Below, piece after piece: positions 8,155-18,226 of a stretch of DNA of 38,239 nt. The stretch spans positions 1 through 38,239 of the forward strand of contig JAGPIX010000011.1 of NCBI GenBank assembly GCA_018054745.1, read 5' to 3'. The DNA is from Alicycliphilus sp. GTDB lineage: Bacteria; Pseudomonadota; Gammaproteobacteria; Burkholderiales; Burkholderiaceae_C. Every line of letters begins with the position of its first letter. Position 1 is the stretch's first letter. The translations under genes and the position numbers were made by a program. A model generated the notes under the pieces. The model did no database searches. It saw only the letters and a program-made list of their open reading frames with translations, and was not told where the DNA came from.

Positions 8155-9129
8155 CTAGTTGAACGACCCGATGCGCTTGAGGTTGCCAAAATTCATCCAC
8201 ACGAAGAAGGCCTTGCCAACGATGTTCTCGTCGGGCACGAAGCCCCAGTAGCGCGAATCGAGCGAATTATCACGGTTGTCACCCATCAGGAAATAGTGGC
8301 CCTCGGGCACCTTGCAGGTGACGCCCTCCACGCTATATCGGCACTGATCGCGGAACTTGAAATTGCTCGCCCCCTGCACGAAGGCCGGGGCCTCGGGGCT
8401 GTTCAACAAACGGTGCTTGTGCGTGCCCAGTTGCTCCTCGAACTGGCGGAAGTAGCGCATGCTGTCCTGCTCGAAAAAGTCCGGCAGCGCCGTGGTCGGA
8501 ACGGGTTGGCCGTTGACCGTGAGGCGCTTGTCCAGATACGCCACCTCGTCGCCGGGCAGGCCGACGACGCGCTTGATGTAGTCCATGCTCGGCTGGGGCG
8601 GGTAGCGGAACACCATCACATCGCCGCGCTGCACCGGATTGCCCTGCGTGATCTTGGTGTTGATCACCGGCAGGCGCAGGCCGTAGGTGAACTTGTTCAC
8701 CAAAATCAGGTCGCCCACCAGCAGCGTGGGAATCATCGAGCCCGAGGGGATCTTGAAGGGCTCGAACAGGAAGGAGCGCAGCAGGAACACCACGGCAATC
8801 ACCGGGAACAGGCCTGCCGTCCAATCCAGCCACCAGGGCTGCATGAGGATGCGGCCCTTGGCCTCGGCCACGTCGCCATCGACCTTCTTGATGCCCATGC
8901 GGTCAAGCTCGGCACGGCGCTGCGCCGCGGCATCCTCGATCGCCCGCGCCGCCTGGCGCCGCTGCGGCAGAAACACAATGCGTTCGGCCAGCCAGTAGGC
9001 GCCCGTGACCACGGTGGCCAGCAGCAGCAGCAGCGCGAAATTGCCCTCGATGGCGCCCATATACCAGGCGCCGATATAGCTCACAAACGCCGCGAGCACC
9101 GCGGCCGTGATGTATTGCATGGCTTGCAC
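8155..9129 (-). CDS. lepB: Signal peptidase I
   Basis: 324-residue inner-membrane serine protease that cleaves signal peptides of exported proteins. Three hydrophobic segments are seen at about residues 7-25, 30-48 and 104-120. The catalytic Ser131 lies in FKIPSGSM and the general base Lys186 in DYIKRVVGLPGDE, 55 residues apart as in the E. coli enzyme. The C-terminal box GDNRDNSLDSRYWG is intact. I prefer the GTG at 9129 because GGAGG (within the end of lepA) is nine bases before it; the ATG at 9120 would leave 18 bases. It is only four bases from the lepA stop, the classical lepA-lepB pair. Confidence 0.96.
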   Translation of the reverse strand: MQAMQYITAAVLAAFVSYIGAWYMGAIEGNFALLLLLATVVTGAYWLAERIVFLPQRRQAARAIEDAAAQRRAELDRMGIKKVDGDVAEAKGRILMQPWWLDWTAGLFPVIAVVFLLRSFLFEPFKIPSGSMIPTLLVGDLILVNKFTYGLRLPVINTKITQGNPVQRGDVMVFRYPPQPSMDYIKRVVGLPGDEVAYLDKRLTVNGQPVPTTALPDFFEQDSMRYFRQFEEQLGTHKHRLLNSPEAPAFVQGASNFKFRDQCRYSVEGVTCKVPEGHYFLMGDNRDNSLDSRYWGFVPDENIVGKAFFVWMNFGNLKRIGSFN

Positions 9130-9133
9130 GCTG

Positions 9134-10942
<1,809 letters not shown>

Positions 10943-10986
10943 CAACGGGATACGACAAATGATGGAATGGCAAGACCGTGGGCAAG

Positions 10987-11018
10987 AAAAAAGGGCGCGT
11001 CAGATAAGCGACGCGCCC
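10987..11018 (-). terminator. Intrinsic terminator upstream of lepA
   Basis: On the minus strand GGGCGCGTC and GACGCGCCC form a perfect 9-bp GC-rich stem around an 8-base loop, followed directly by six T residues. It ends either a long 3' untranslated region of degQ or a short independent RNA, and separates the envelope-stress genes from the lepA operon. Confidence 0.9.
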
Positions 11019-11053
11019 TGAACCAACAATCTTTGGCAACTGCGATAGTTGGA
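10987..11053 (-). ncRNA. Candidate small RNA of about 65 nt
   Basis: A minus-strand -10-like TACAAT (11064-11059) is followed about seven bases later by a 65-base segment that ends exactly in the strong terminator with its U tract. This layout (short unstructured 5' part plus terminator stem and U-tail) is that of an Hfq-type small RNA. The -35 is weak (TTTCCC at 16 bases). No Rfam family was recognised. The segment could equally be the end of a degQ read-through transcript. Confidence 0.3.
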
Positions 11054-11384
11054 GCCTCATTGTAGGCAAAAAGGCCCTTGGGGAAAGGCCGGCCAGCTAG
11101 CGGACAGGGTCGTTGCCATGCTGCAACGGAAACTTATCAACAGTTAATCCACAGATTGAGAGCGCCAGTTTTGGACAACATGTGCGCAAACTGTGGAGCA
11201 CCTGTGATTGACATCATGTGTTTTCACATGGTGACGCGGAGACCGCGAATATATATCGAACACCTCCGATTCAGGGCCGCCATTCTATCGAAATTCATGA
11301 ATAGCACCTTCAGCCCCAGGGCACTGCCGGCGGCAAAAGCCCTACTGCAGGCTTCGGGATAGCGGCCGGGAAGCGCTCAATGGC

Positions 11385-12863
11385 TCAACGCGCGGGGCGG
11401 ATCAGGCTGTACTGCGCCCATTCGCCACGACGCAGCAGCACGTTGATGGGCTTGCTCTTGTCCACCTTGGCCAGCGCGGCTTCGAAATCCTTCAGGCTGC
11501 GCACCTCGGTATTGGCCAGGGCCACGATGACATCGTCGGCGCGCAGGCCGGCACGTGCGGCGGCATCATCGGCCGAGACCACGCGCACGCCGCCCTTGAT
11601 CTTCAGCTCCTTGGCCTGCGCCGGCGTCAGCTCCGCCACCACCAGGCCCAGCTGCTGTGCCGCCGTGGACGGCTTGGCCTTGCCCTCGGCATCGGCCGAT
11701 TTGGCGGCTACCTTCTCATCGGGCTCGATCTCGGCAATGGTGATGGACAGATCCCGCATGGCGCCACGGCGGAACACGGTGATGCTGGCCTTGGTGCCCG
11801 GCTTGGTGTTGCCCACCAGGCGCGGCAGATCCGCCACCTTGTCCACGGCCTTGCCCTCATAGCGGGTAATGATGTCGCCCGCCTCGATGCCGGCCTTCTC
11901 TGCGGGCGAACCCACCTCCACGCCACGCACCAACGCCCCTTGTGGCTTGCCCAGGCCTATCGACTCGGCCACGTCCTTGGACACGGATTCGATCTGCACC
12001 CCGATGCGCCCACGGCTCACGCGGCCGCTGGTGCGCAGCTGTTCGCTCACGCGCATGGCCTCGTCCATCGGTATCGCGAACGAGATGCCCATGAAGCCGC
12101 CGGAGCGCGAATAGATCTGGCTGTTGATGCCGACGACCTCGCCGCGCATGTTGATCAACGGGCCACCGGAGTTGCCGGGGTTGATGGCCACATCGGTCTG
12201 GATGAAGGGCAGGTAGTCGCCCGTGTCACGCTGCTTGGCGCTGACGATGCCGGCCGTGACCGTGTTCTCCAGGCCAAAGGGCGAACCAATGGCCATGACC
12301 CACTCGCCGGCCTTCAGGCGACTCACGTCACCCACGCGCACGGCCGGCAGGCCGGTGGCGTCAATCTTCACCACCGCCACGTCGGTGCGTTTGTCGGCGC
12401 CGACGATCCTGGCCTTGAATTCGCGCTTGTCGGTCAGCGTCACCAGCACCTCATCGGCCCCCTCGACCACATGGGCGTTGGTCATCACATAGCCGTCGGG
12501 CGAGAGGATGAAGCCCGAACCCACGCCGCGCGGCTGCTCCTCGGGTTGCTGGCGTTGCGGCCCCTGCTGGCGTGGAATCTTGGGCATGGGAATGCCGAAG
12601 CGCTTGAAGAATTCCAGCATCTCCTCATCCATGCCATTCATCGACGGGCGGGCAGACACCTTCTCCGTGGTGCGGATGTTCACCACCGACGGCCCCACCT
12701 GTTCCACCAATTCGGTGAAGTCAGGCAAGCCGCGCAAGGGCGGCGCCGACTGGGCATGCACCGGCGCCGGGCTGACCAGCAGGCCGGCCGAGCCAACCAC
12801 GGCAACCATCAGGGCCAAAGAACCGGACTGCAGCCGGCGTTTCCAATCCATGCTCGACATCAT
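11385..12863 (-). CDS. degQ: Periplasmic serine endoprotease DegQ/MucD
   Basis: 492-residue HtrA-family protease/chaperone of the periplasm. The signal peptide runs to about VHA-Q at residue 37 (basic WKRR, hydrophobic SLALMVAVVGSAGLLV). The trypsin-like triad is His131 (NAHVVEG), Asp161 (TDVAVVKI) and Ser232 (PGNSGGPL). Two PDZ domains follow, one around GRIGVQIESVS and one at the C-terminus (LRADDVIVALANTEV). A Gln/Pro-rich stretch at 98-112 is in the flexible LA-loop region. Start at ATG 12863 because GGAGGG lies nine bases upstream; the frame is open further but runs into the rseA spacer. It follows rpoE and rseA, as mucD does in sigma-E clusters. Confidence 0.95.
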   Translation of the reverse strand: MMSSMDWKRRLQSGSLALMVAVVGSAGLLVSPAPVHAQSAPPLRGLPDFTELVEQVGPSVVNIRTTEKVSARPSMNGMDEEMLEFFKRFGIPMPKIPRQQGPQRQQPEEQPRGVGSGFILSPDGYVMTNAHVVEGADEVLVTLTDKREFKARIVGADKRTDVAVVKIDATGLPAVRVGDVSRLKAGEWVMAIGSPFGLENTVTAGIVSAKQRDTGDYLPFIQTDVAINPGNSGGPLINMRGEVVGINSQIYSRSGGFMGISFAIPMDEAMRVSEQLRTSGRVSRGRIGVQIESVSKDVAESIGLGKPQGALVRGVEVGSPAEKAGIEAGDIITRYEGKAVDKVADLPRLVGNTKPGTKASITVFRRGAMRDLSITIAEIEPDEKVAAKSADAEGKAKPSTAAQQLGLVVAELTPAQAKELKIKGGVRVVSADDAAARAGLRADDVIVALANTEVRSLKDFEAALAKVDKSKPINVLLRRGEWAQYSLIRPAR

Positions 12864-12937
12864 CGGCAGTTCCCTCCATATGCTTGTGTAGTGGCTGCGC
12901 CGCGCATCGCATTGCGCGCACAAAGAAACGGGCGGGT

Positions 12938-13573
12938 TCAACGCCTGGGCGCCTCAAAGGTGGCGTTGCGCAAGAACCCCGCCGGCATCTGCAACGCCGT
13001 GGTGTTGCCGTACTGCCTGTGCGCGGCCAGCAACTCGTCCAGGCGCGGGTCGCGGATCATCACCGGCGGCTGCTGCTCCCGGGGCTCCACAGCGGTAGCC
13101 ACAAACGGCGGGGGCCAGTCTTCTGCGGCCGGCTGCTGGACTACCGCCAGCCGTGCCGCCTGGGGCGCTGCGCTACCGGACTGCCCCAGGTAGCCATTCC
13201 AGCCCACGGCGACCACCGCCGCAATCGACGCAAAACCGGCGGCAAGCTTCCAGCGGAACACCGAGGCATTGGCCGCCTCAGCTTGTCCCTGGGGGGCAGC
13301 ATGGGTCGCCACCGCGGCCGGGTTCACGCCATCGGGGCGAGGTTCCTGCGCCAGTTGCTCACGCAACCGGCCCACCAGCGCCGGATCGGCTGCATGCGTC
13401 ACATGCGCCAGCGACGGGCTGCGCAGGGTGTCACCGATCAGGTGATACATGCGCCAGGTGGACTGGCCTTCTGCCGTGCCGGCATAGGCCACGGCACGGG
13501 CGAACTCCTCGCCCTGCAACTCGCCGTCGGCCAGGGCCGACAGATGCTCACGCGTGATGTCCTTGTCGTTCAT
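12938..13573 (-). CDS. rseA: Sigma-E anti-sigma factor RseA
   Basis: 211-residue single-pass inner-membrane anti-sigma factor. The cytoplasmic N-terminal domain is typical (REHLSALADGEL near residues 8-19, then WRMYHLIGDTLR). One transmembrane segment lies near residues 107-127 (WKLAAGFASIAAVVAVGW). The periplasmic part ends in a conserved block (DPRLDELLAAHRQ, then ALQMPAGFLRNATF). ATG 13573 is preceded by AGGTGA. It lies 39 bp after rpoE. Regulated cleavage by DegS/RseP-type proteases is expected from the family; neither is in this window. No rseB lies between this gene and degQ. Confidence 0.92.
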   Translation of the reverse strand: MNDKDITREHLSALADGELQGEEFARAVAYAGTAEGQSTWRMYHLIGDTLRSPSLAHVTHAADPALVGRLREQLAQEPRPDGVNPAAVATHAAPQGQAEAANASVFRWKLAAGFASIAAVVAVGWNGYLGQSGSAAPQAARLAVVQQPAAEDWPPPFVATAVEPREQQPPVMIRDPRLDELLAAHRQYGNTTALQMPAGFLRNATFEAPRR

Positions 13574-13612
13574 GGTGTCACCTGCCATTGCACGCAATCT
13601 GCGCCTCTTTCA

Positions 13613-14248
13613 CTACCACCGTTTGCCGGTCTGCTTCTCCAGCAGCGGCTTGACCCTTGCCGATATGGCCTCACGGGCCCGGAAAATCCGCGAGCGCACG
13701 GTGCCTATGGGGCAGGACATGGCCACGGAAATTTCCTCGTAACTCAAACCCTCGATCTCCCGCAGTGTGACGGCCTGGCGCAAATCCTCGGGCAACGCCT
13801 CCATGGCGGCGTTGACCGCGGCTGCAACCTCCTGGGCGGCAAGCACGGTTTCGGGGGTTTCATCGCTGGTTAGTTCACGATCGAGCAGGGAAGTTTCATC
13901 GTCTTCATCCCCGCCCCCACGCAGGCTGCTTTCCGTGATCACCGGGTCGCGCTTGATGTCCAGCAGCGCCTTCTTGGCCGTGTTCACTGCAATGCGGTAA
14001 AGCCAGGTGTAGAACTGCGCCTCGCCGCGGAACTGGTGCAGCGCACGATAGGCACGCAAAAAGGTTTCCTGCGTGATGTCCGGGATCAGATCCACGTCAC
14101 GCACCATGCGCCCCACCAGACGCTCGATGCGGCGCTGGTACTTGATCACCAGCAACTCATAGGCACGCTGGTCGCCGGCAACCGTGCGCTCGACCAGCCG
14201 CAGATCGCTGTCGGCGGGCTCCTGGGATGCGGGCGAAGGTGCGGTCAT
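13613..14248 (-). CDS. rpoE: RNA polymerase sigma-E factor
   Basis: 211-residue ECF sigma factor. Region 2 is recognisable (YELLVIKYQRRIERLV, DITQETFLRAYRAL, FYTWLYRIAVNTAKK). Region 4 contains LPEDLRQAVTLREIEGLSYEE and MSCPIGTVRSRIFRARE. It directs envelope-stress transcription and is held by RseA. The ATG at 14248 overlaps the stop of the ygfX-like gene as ATGA; the longer open frame upstream is inside that gene. No strong Shine-Dalgarno sequence is visible, consistent with coupling. The N-terminal 15 residues before the sigma fold are variable. Confidence 0.96.
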   Translation of the reverse strand: MTAPSPASQEPADSDLRLVERTVAGDQRAYELLVIKYQRRIERLVGRMVRDVDLIPDITQETFLRAYRALHQFRGEAQFYTWLYRIAVNTAKKALLDIKRDPVITESSLRGGGDEDDETSLLDRELTSDETPETVLAAQEVAAAVNAAMEALPEDLRQAVTLREIEGLSYEEISVAMSCPIGTVRSRIFRAREAISARVKPLLEKQTGKRW

Positions 14249-14769
14249 GTCTGGGTGGGTGCTCCGTCGTTGCGCTGGCTTGGCGTGCTGCCGGTTGTCT
14301 GGCCCAGATCTGGGGCCTGGGAGCGGGCCGGCGAATATACCGCACGCCGCAGCGCCAGCCATTGAACGGCGTTGCTGCGCCGCTCCAGCCACAGCCAATT
14401 GCCCCGCCCTTGCGGCGCTCGCACCGAGAGCAGCATGCCCCATTGCAGATCCAGATGGACTTGCGGACTGCCTTGCACAGCCTGCGCCTGCCCGGGCCGG
14501 ACGGAGTCAAGCACCCATTGGCCGCCATCCCATGTCAATTGACCCACCGGCATGCGCCGCCACCAACGCCAGGCGACAGCGCAGCAAACGAGCCAAAGAC
14601 CCAGGCCCGACGCGGCCTTGATCGCCAGGTCCGCCTGTGCCGTACCGAGCACCAGCCAGCCAAGCAAACTGGTCAGGCCGCAGCCGGCAACTGCCAGCAA
14701 CAGCCAGCCAACCACCGCTGAACGGCCATGGGGATAGCGCACGGCGGGCGCATGCGATGGGGCCCGCAT
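14245..14769 (-). CDS. YgfX/CptA-like small membrane protein
   Basis: 174-residue protein with two adjacent hydrophobic helices (about residues 18-42 and 50-68) and a soluble C-terminal domain. The C-terminal pattern (LTWDGGQWVL, then NWLWLERRSNAVQWLALRR) resembles E. coli YgfX, whose domain likewise has a DGRLRWQGQEW-like strand and an LWL...S...W..LRR ending. YgfX/CptA has been described as an inner-membrane inhibitor of FtsZ/MreB assembly paired with SdhE (YgfY). No sdhE is adjacent here. The extra C-terminal tail of about 25 residues is low complexity. It overlaps rpoE by ATGA and follows fabF by 58 bp. The family call is by eye only. Confidence 0.6.
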   Translation of the reverse strand: MRAPSHAPAVRYPHGRSAVVGWLLLAVAGCGLTSLLGWLVLGTAQADLAIKAASGLGLWLVCCAVAWRWWRRMPVGQLTWDGGQWVLDSVRPGQAQAVQGSPQVHLDLQWGMLLSVRAPQGRGNWLWLERRSNAVQWLALRRAVYSPARSQAPDLGQTTGSTPSQRNDGAPTQT

Positions 14770-14827
14770 TGTCTAACCGCGTCCCTTCGGATCGTTCCTG
14801 GGCCAAGCAAGCGCTTGCCCGCGGCAA

Positions 14828-16072
14828 TCAGACGCGTTGGAATACCAGCGTGCCGTTGGTGCCGCCAAAGCCAAAGTTGTTCTTCACCGCGACATTCAGC
14901 TTCATGTCGCGCGCGGTGTTGGCGCAGTAATCCAGGTCGCACTCCGGATCCTGCTCAAAGATGTTGATCGTCGGCGGCACCTTCTGCTCGTGCAGCGCGA
15001 GCACGGTGAACACGCTCTCTATGCCGCCGGCACCACCGAGCAGATGGCCGGTCATCGACTTGGTGGAGCTCACCACCATCTTCCTGGCATGGTCGCCCAG
15101 CGCGGCCTTGATGGCATTGGTTTCGTTCAGATCGCCCAGCGGCGTGGATGTGCCATGGGCATTCAGGTAGTCCACCTGGTCGGCATTCAGGCCGGCATTG
15201 CGCAACGCCGCCTGCATGGCGCGGCGCGGGCCGTCCATGTTGGGTGCCGTCATGTGGCCGGCGTCGGCGCTCATGCCATAGCCGGTGACCTCGGCGTAGA
15301 TGCGCGCGCCGCGTGCCTTGGCATGCTCGTATTCCTCGAGCACGAGCACGCCCGCGCCCTCGCCGAGCACGAAGCCGTCGCGGCCCTTGTCCCAGGGGCG
15401 GGACGCCGTCTGCGGATCGTCGTTGCGCGTGGACAGGGCGCGCATGGCAGCAAAACCGCCCACGCCCAGCGGAGACACGGTGGCCTCGGCGCCACCGGCC
15501 ACGATCACGTCGGCATCGCCATACTCGATCTTGCGCGCCGCCTCGCCAATGCAGTGCAGGCCGGTCGTGCAGGCCGTCACCACGGAAAGATTGGGGCCCT
15601 TGAAGCCGAAACGCATGGACACATGGCCCGCCACCATGTTGATGATGGACGCCGGCACGAAGAACGGCGTGATGCGACGCGGGCCTCGATTGGTCAGCTC
15701 CGCGTGGGTGTTCTCGATCAGCGGCAGGCCACCTATCCCTGAGCCGATGATGCAGCCTATGCGCGTGGCCAGTTCTTCATCCAGTGCCTCTCCGGTAGGC
15801 AGGCCGGCGTCGCGCACCGCCTCCTGAGCCGCGGCAATGCCGAAATGGATGAAGCTGTCCATGGTGCGCGCATCCTTGGCGCTGATGTAGGACTCCAGGT
15901 CAAAACCCTTGACCTCGCCGGCAATCTTGCAGGCAAAGTTCGACGTGTCGAACTTGGTGATGAGGTCTATGCCGGACTTTCCGGCGAGGATATTGGCCCA
16001 GGAGTCCTGCACCGTGTTGCCCACGGGACTGACGCAACCCAGGCCGGTCACGACAACGCGACGACGGCTCAT
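14828..16072 (-). CDS. fabF: 3-oxoacyl-ACP synthase II
   Basis: 414-residue KAS II condensing enzyme of fatty acid elongation. The catalytic Cys168 lies in VVTACTTG, His306 in [11 protein letters not shown] and His343 in [12 protein letters not shown]. The start [12 protein letters not shown] is typical, and length equals the usual 412-414. KAS II also governs temperature-dependent unsaturated chain elongation in E. coli. It follows acpP after a 58-bp gap that contains a strong hairpin. Confidence 0.97.
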   Translation of the reverse strand: MSRRRVVVTGLGCVSPVGNTVQDSWANILAGKSGIDLITKFDTSNFACKIAGEVKGFDLESYISAKDARTMDSFIHFGIAAAQEAVRDAGLPTGEALDEELATRIGCIIGSGIGGLPLIENTHAELTNRGPRRITPFFVPASIINMVAGHVSMRFGFKGPNLSVVTACTTGLHCIGEAARKIEYGDADVIVAGGAEATVSPLGVGGFAAMRALSTRNDDPQTASRPWDKGRDGFVLGEGAGVLVLEEYEHAKARGARIYAEVTGYGMSADAGHMTAPNMDGPRRAMQAALRNAGLNADQVDYLNAHGTSTPLGDLNETNAIKAALGDHARKMVVSSTKSMTGHLLGGAGGIESVFTVLALHEQKVPPTINIFEQDPECDLDYCANTARDMKLNVAVKNNFGFGGTNGTLVFQRV

Positions 16073-16096
16073 GCGTTAAACCTTTGCTGATCGAGT

Positions 16097-16126
16097 GCTG
16101 CGCCCCGCTGAACACCGGGGCCGCAG
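16097..16126 (-). other. Intercistronic hairpin between acpP and fabF
   Basis: GCTGCG-GCCCCG on one side and CGGGGC-GCAGC on the other pair with a single bulged G around an 8-base loop. No T tract follows, so it is not a full terminator. It may protect the 3' end of the abundant acpP message or attenuate read-through into fabF. Confidence 0.55.
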
Positions 16127-16130
16127 CGAC

Positions 16131-16409
<279 letters not shown>

Positions 16410-16474
16410 GCCGCTTCGGGCAAAGACCCCTAGCTGGCTCGCCGCACGGACTATCCGGCGTTAATTTGGTTCAA

Positions 16475-17215
16475 CTACATGTACATGCCGCCATTGACGT
16501 GCAATTCCTGCCCCGTCACATAGCCGGCACCGCTCGAAGCCAGATAGGCCACGGCATGTGCAATGTCGCTGGGCTGGCCCAGGTCACCCATGGCGATCTG
16601 AGCCTTGAGAGCCTTCTTCTGCTCTTCGGGCAGGTCGGCGGTCATGTCGGTGGCAATGAAGCCGGGCGCCACGCAGTTCACGGTGATGCCGCGGCTGCCC
16701 AGTTCGCGCGCCAGGGCGCGCGTCATGCCGGCCACGCCGGCCTTGGCCGCCGCATAGTTGGCCTGGCCGGGGTTGCCCGAGGCGCCGACCACGCTGGTGA
16801 TGCTGATGATGCGCCCGAAGCGCTGCTTCATCATAGGGCGGATGACCGCACGACTGACGCGGAACACCGCCTTGAGATTGGTGTCCAGCACGGCGTCCCA
16901 GTCCTCATCCTTCATGCGCATGGCCAGGGTGTCGCGCGTGATGCCGGCATTGTTCACCAGCACATGCAGGCCGCCATATTCCTTCACGATGGCATCCACC
17001 AGCGCATCCACGGCGGCACCGTCGGTCACGTTGAGCTTCACGCCCTTGCCGCCTTGGGGCCCCAGGGCCTGGCTGATGCGCGCCGCGCCATCGTCGGAGG
17101 TGGCCGTGCCGATCACGCGCAAGCCGCGTACTGCCAGTTCAGTGGCAATGGCGGCGCCAATGCCGCGCGTGGCGCCGGTGACCAGCGCAATCTGGGGTTG
17201 GGTGGACTCGCTCAT
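16475..17215 (-). CDS. fabG: 3-oxoacyl-ACP reductase
   Basis: 246-residue NADPH-dependent short-chain dehydrogenase catalysing the first reduction of each elongation cycle. The cofactor motif TGATRGIG is at residues 13-20 and NNAG at 88-91. The catalytic Ser141-Tyr154-Lys158 set lies in SITSVVGASGNPG and YAAAK. The C-terminus VTGQELHVNGGMYM is the FabG signature. ATG 17215 overlaps the fabD stop as ATGA; the upstream open frame belongs to fabD. Confidence 0.97.
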   Translation of the reverse strand: MSESTQPQIALVTGATRGIGAAIATELAVRGLRVIGTATSDDGAARISQALGPQGGKGVKLNVTDGAAVDALVDAIVKEYGGLHVLVNNAGITRDTLAMRMKDEDWDAVLDTNLKAVFRVSRAVIRPMMKQRFGRIISITSVVGASGNPGQANYAAAKAGVAGMTRALARELGSRGITVNCVAPGFIATDMTADLPEEQKKALKAQIAMGDLGQPSDIAHAVAYLASSGAGYVTGQELHVNGGMYM

Positions 17216-18165
17216 GCCAGCAATTCCTTGATTTCGGCCAGCGTGGCCGGGTCGTACAGAGGGGCGCCGACCAGCTCCGGGTCTATGCGCTTGGTCATGC
17301 CGGCCAGCACCTTGCCAGGCCCGCATTCGATCACATGGGTGACGCCGCGCGCCTTCAGGGCCTGCACGCATTCGACCCAGCGCACAGGGCCGAAGGCCTG
17401 GCGGTACAGGGCATCGCGAATGGCATCAGGGTCCTGCTGCACGGCCACGTCCACGTTGTTCAGCACGGGAATCTGCGGCGCCTGCAGCGGCAGCGCTGCC
17501 AGGGCTGCGCGCAGCTTCTCGGCCGCGGGCTTCATCAGGCTGGAGTGAAACGGCGCCGACACGGGCAGTGTCAGGGCACGCTTGGCGCCTGCCGCCTTGA
17601 GCAGCTCGCAGGCCTTGTCCACGCCGGCCTTGCTGCCGGCGATCACGGTCTGCGCCGGGTCGTTGAAGTTCACGGCCTCCACCACCTCGGGCGATCCGGC
17701 ACCAAAGCCGGCCGTGGCCTCGGCGCAGCCGGCAATGACCTTGGCGGCATCCATGCCCAGAATGGCGGCCATGGCGCCCGCTCCCACGGGCACGGCCTCC
17801 TGCATGGCTGCGGCACGCAGGCGCACCAGGGGCGCCGCCTGCGACAGAGTCAACACGCCCGAAGCGACGAGCGCCGAATACTCACCCAACGAATGCCCGG
17901 CCACGAACGCAGGCAGCGCGCCGCCCTCGGCACGCCACACGCGCCAGGCGGCGACGCCGGCCACCAGCATCACCGGCTGGGTGTTGGTGGTCAGCGCCAG
18001 GGCCTCCTTGGGACCGGCGTGGATCAGCGCGCCGACATCCTCGCCCAATGCGTCGGAGGCCTCGCGCAGCGTCTCGGCCACCACAGGGTGCTCGCCCCAG
18101 GCGTCGAGCATGCCCACGGCCTGGGAGCCCTGGCCGGGAAAGACAAATGCAAAAGATTGAGCCAT
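17212..18165 (-). CDS. fabD: Malonyl-CoA:ACP transacylase
   Basis: 317-residue acyltransferase that moves malonyl groups from CoA to ACP. FVFPGQGSQ is at residues 8-16, the nucleophile Ser92 lies in GHSLGEYSAL, and His207 in PVSAPFHSSL. Length is close to E. coli FabD (309). It is coupled to fabG by ATGA. The 51-bp space from fabH is taken up by a copy of the dispersed repeat, and no strong ribosome-binding site is seen before its ATG. Confidence 0.97.
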   Translation of the reverse strand: MAQSFAFVFPGQGSQAVGMLDAWGEHPVVAETLREASDALGEDVGALIHAGPKEALALTTNTQPVMLVAGVAAWRVWRAEGGALPAFVAGHSLGEYSALVASGVLTLSQAAPLVRLRAAAMQEAVPVGAGAMAAILGMDAAKVIAGCAEATAGFGAGSPEVVEAVNFNDPAQTVIAGSKAGVDKACELLKAAGAKRALTLPVSAPFHSSLMKPAAEKLRAALAALPLQAPQIPVLNNVDVAVQQDPDAIRDALYRQAFGPVRWVECVQALKARGVTHVIECGPGKVLAGMTKRIDPELVGAPLYDPATLAEIKELLA

Positions 18166-18177
18166 GGTTTATTCAGT

Positions 18178-18226
18178 AAAAAAGGCCTGTAACGCCCATA
18201 GAACAAGCGCAAACAGCTACATTTTA
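18178..18226 (+). repeat. Dispersed intergenic repeat, copy B
   Basis: This copy reads GGCCTGTAACGCCCAT, seven bases, then GCGCAAACAGCTAC and a TTTT end, with an A-run on the left. It fills the fabH-fabD space. The CTA in its right part is, on the minus strand, the TAG stop codon of fabH, so the last few fabH codons also lie in repeat sequence. Confidence 0.8.

Larger units (their letters stand above)
10943..11384. other. 442-bp intergenic region between degQ and lepA
   Basis: No convincing protein gene is present; a short + strand frame (11078-11362) lacks a ribosome-binding site and any recognisable family. From the degQ side the region holds AT-rich sequence near 11250, a CATGTG-CACATG inverted repeat (11215-11230), two DnaA-box-like 9-mers (11134-11142 and 11146-11154), a CGTTGC-GCAACG inverted repeat (11111-11128), a possible minus-strand -10 (11059-11064) and a strong terminator (10987-11018). 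It must contain the lepA promoter and may encode a small RNA. Confidence 0.6.

Noticed and set aside
11134-11154. DnaA-box-like 9-mers as a replication origin
   Set aside because: Only two imperfect boxes, no dnaA/dnaN/gyrB neighbours and no clear AT-rich unwinding region adjoining them.
11078-11362. A 94-codon + strand frame in the degQ-lepA gap
   Set aside because: No ribosome-binding site, no recognisable family and atypical third-position composition; more likely non-coding.
14807-14818. Perfect palindrome GCAAGCGCTTGC between fabF and the ygfX-like gene as another copy of the dispersed repeat
   Set aside because: Only the AAGCGC block is shared; the AACAGCTA block and left arm are missing, so similarity is too short.
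14770-14827. GGAAC on the minus strand resembling a sigma-E -35 before the ygfX-like gene and rpoE
   Set aside because: The expected -10 (TCTGA or GTCTAA in the right orientation) is not at the correct spacing; the opposite strand's GTCTAA is in the wrong orientation.
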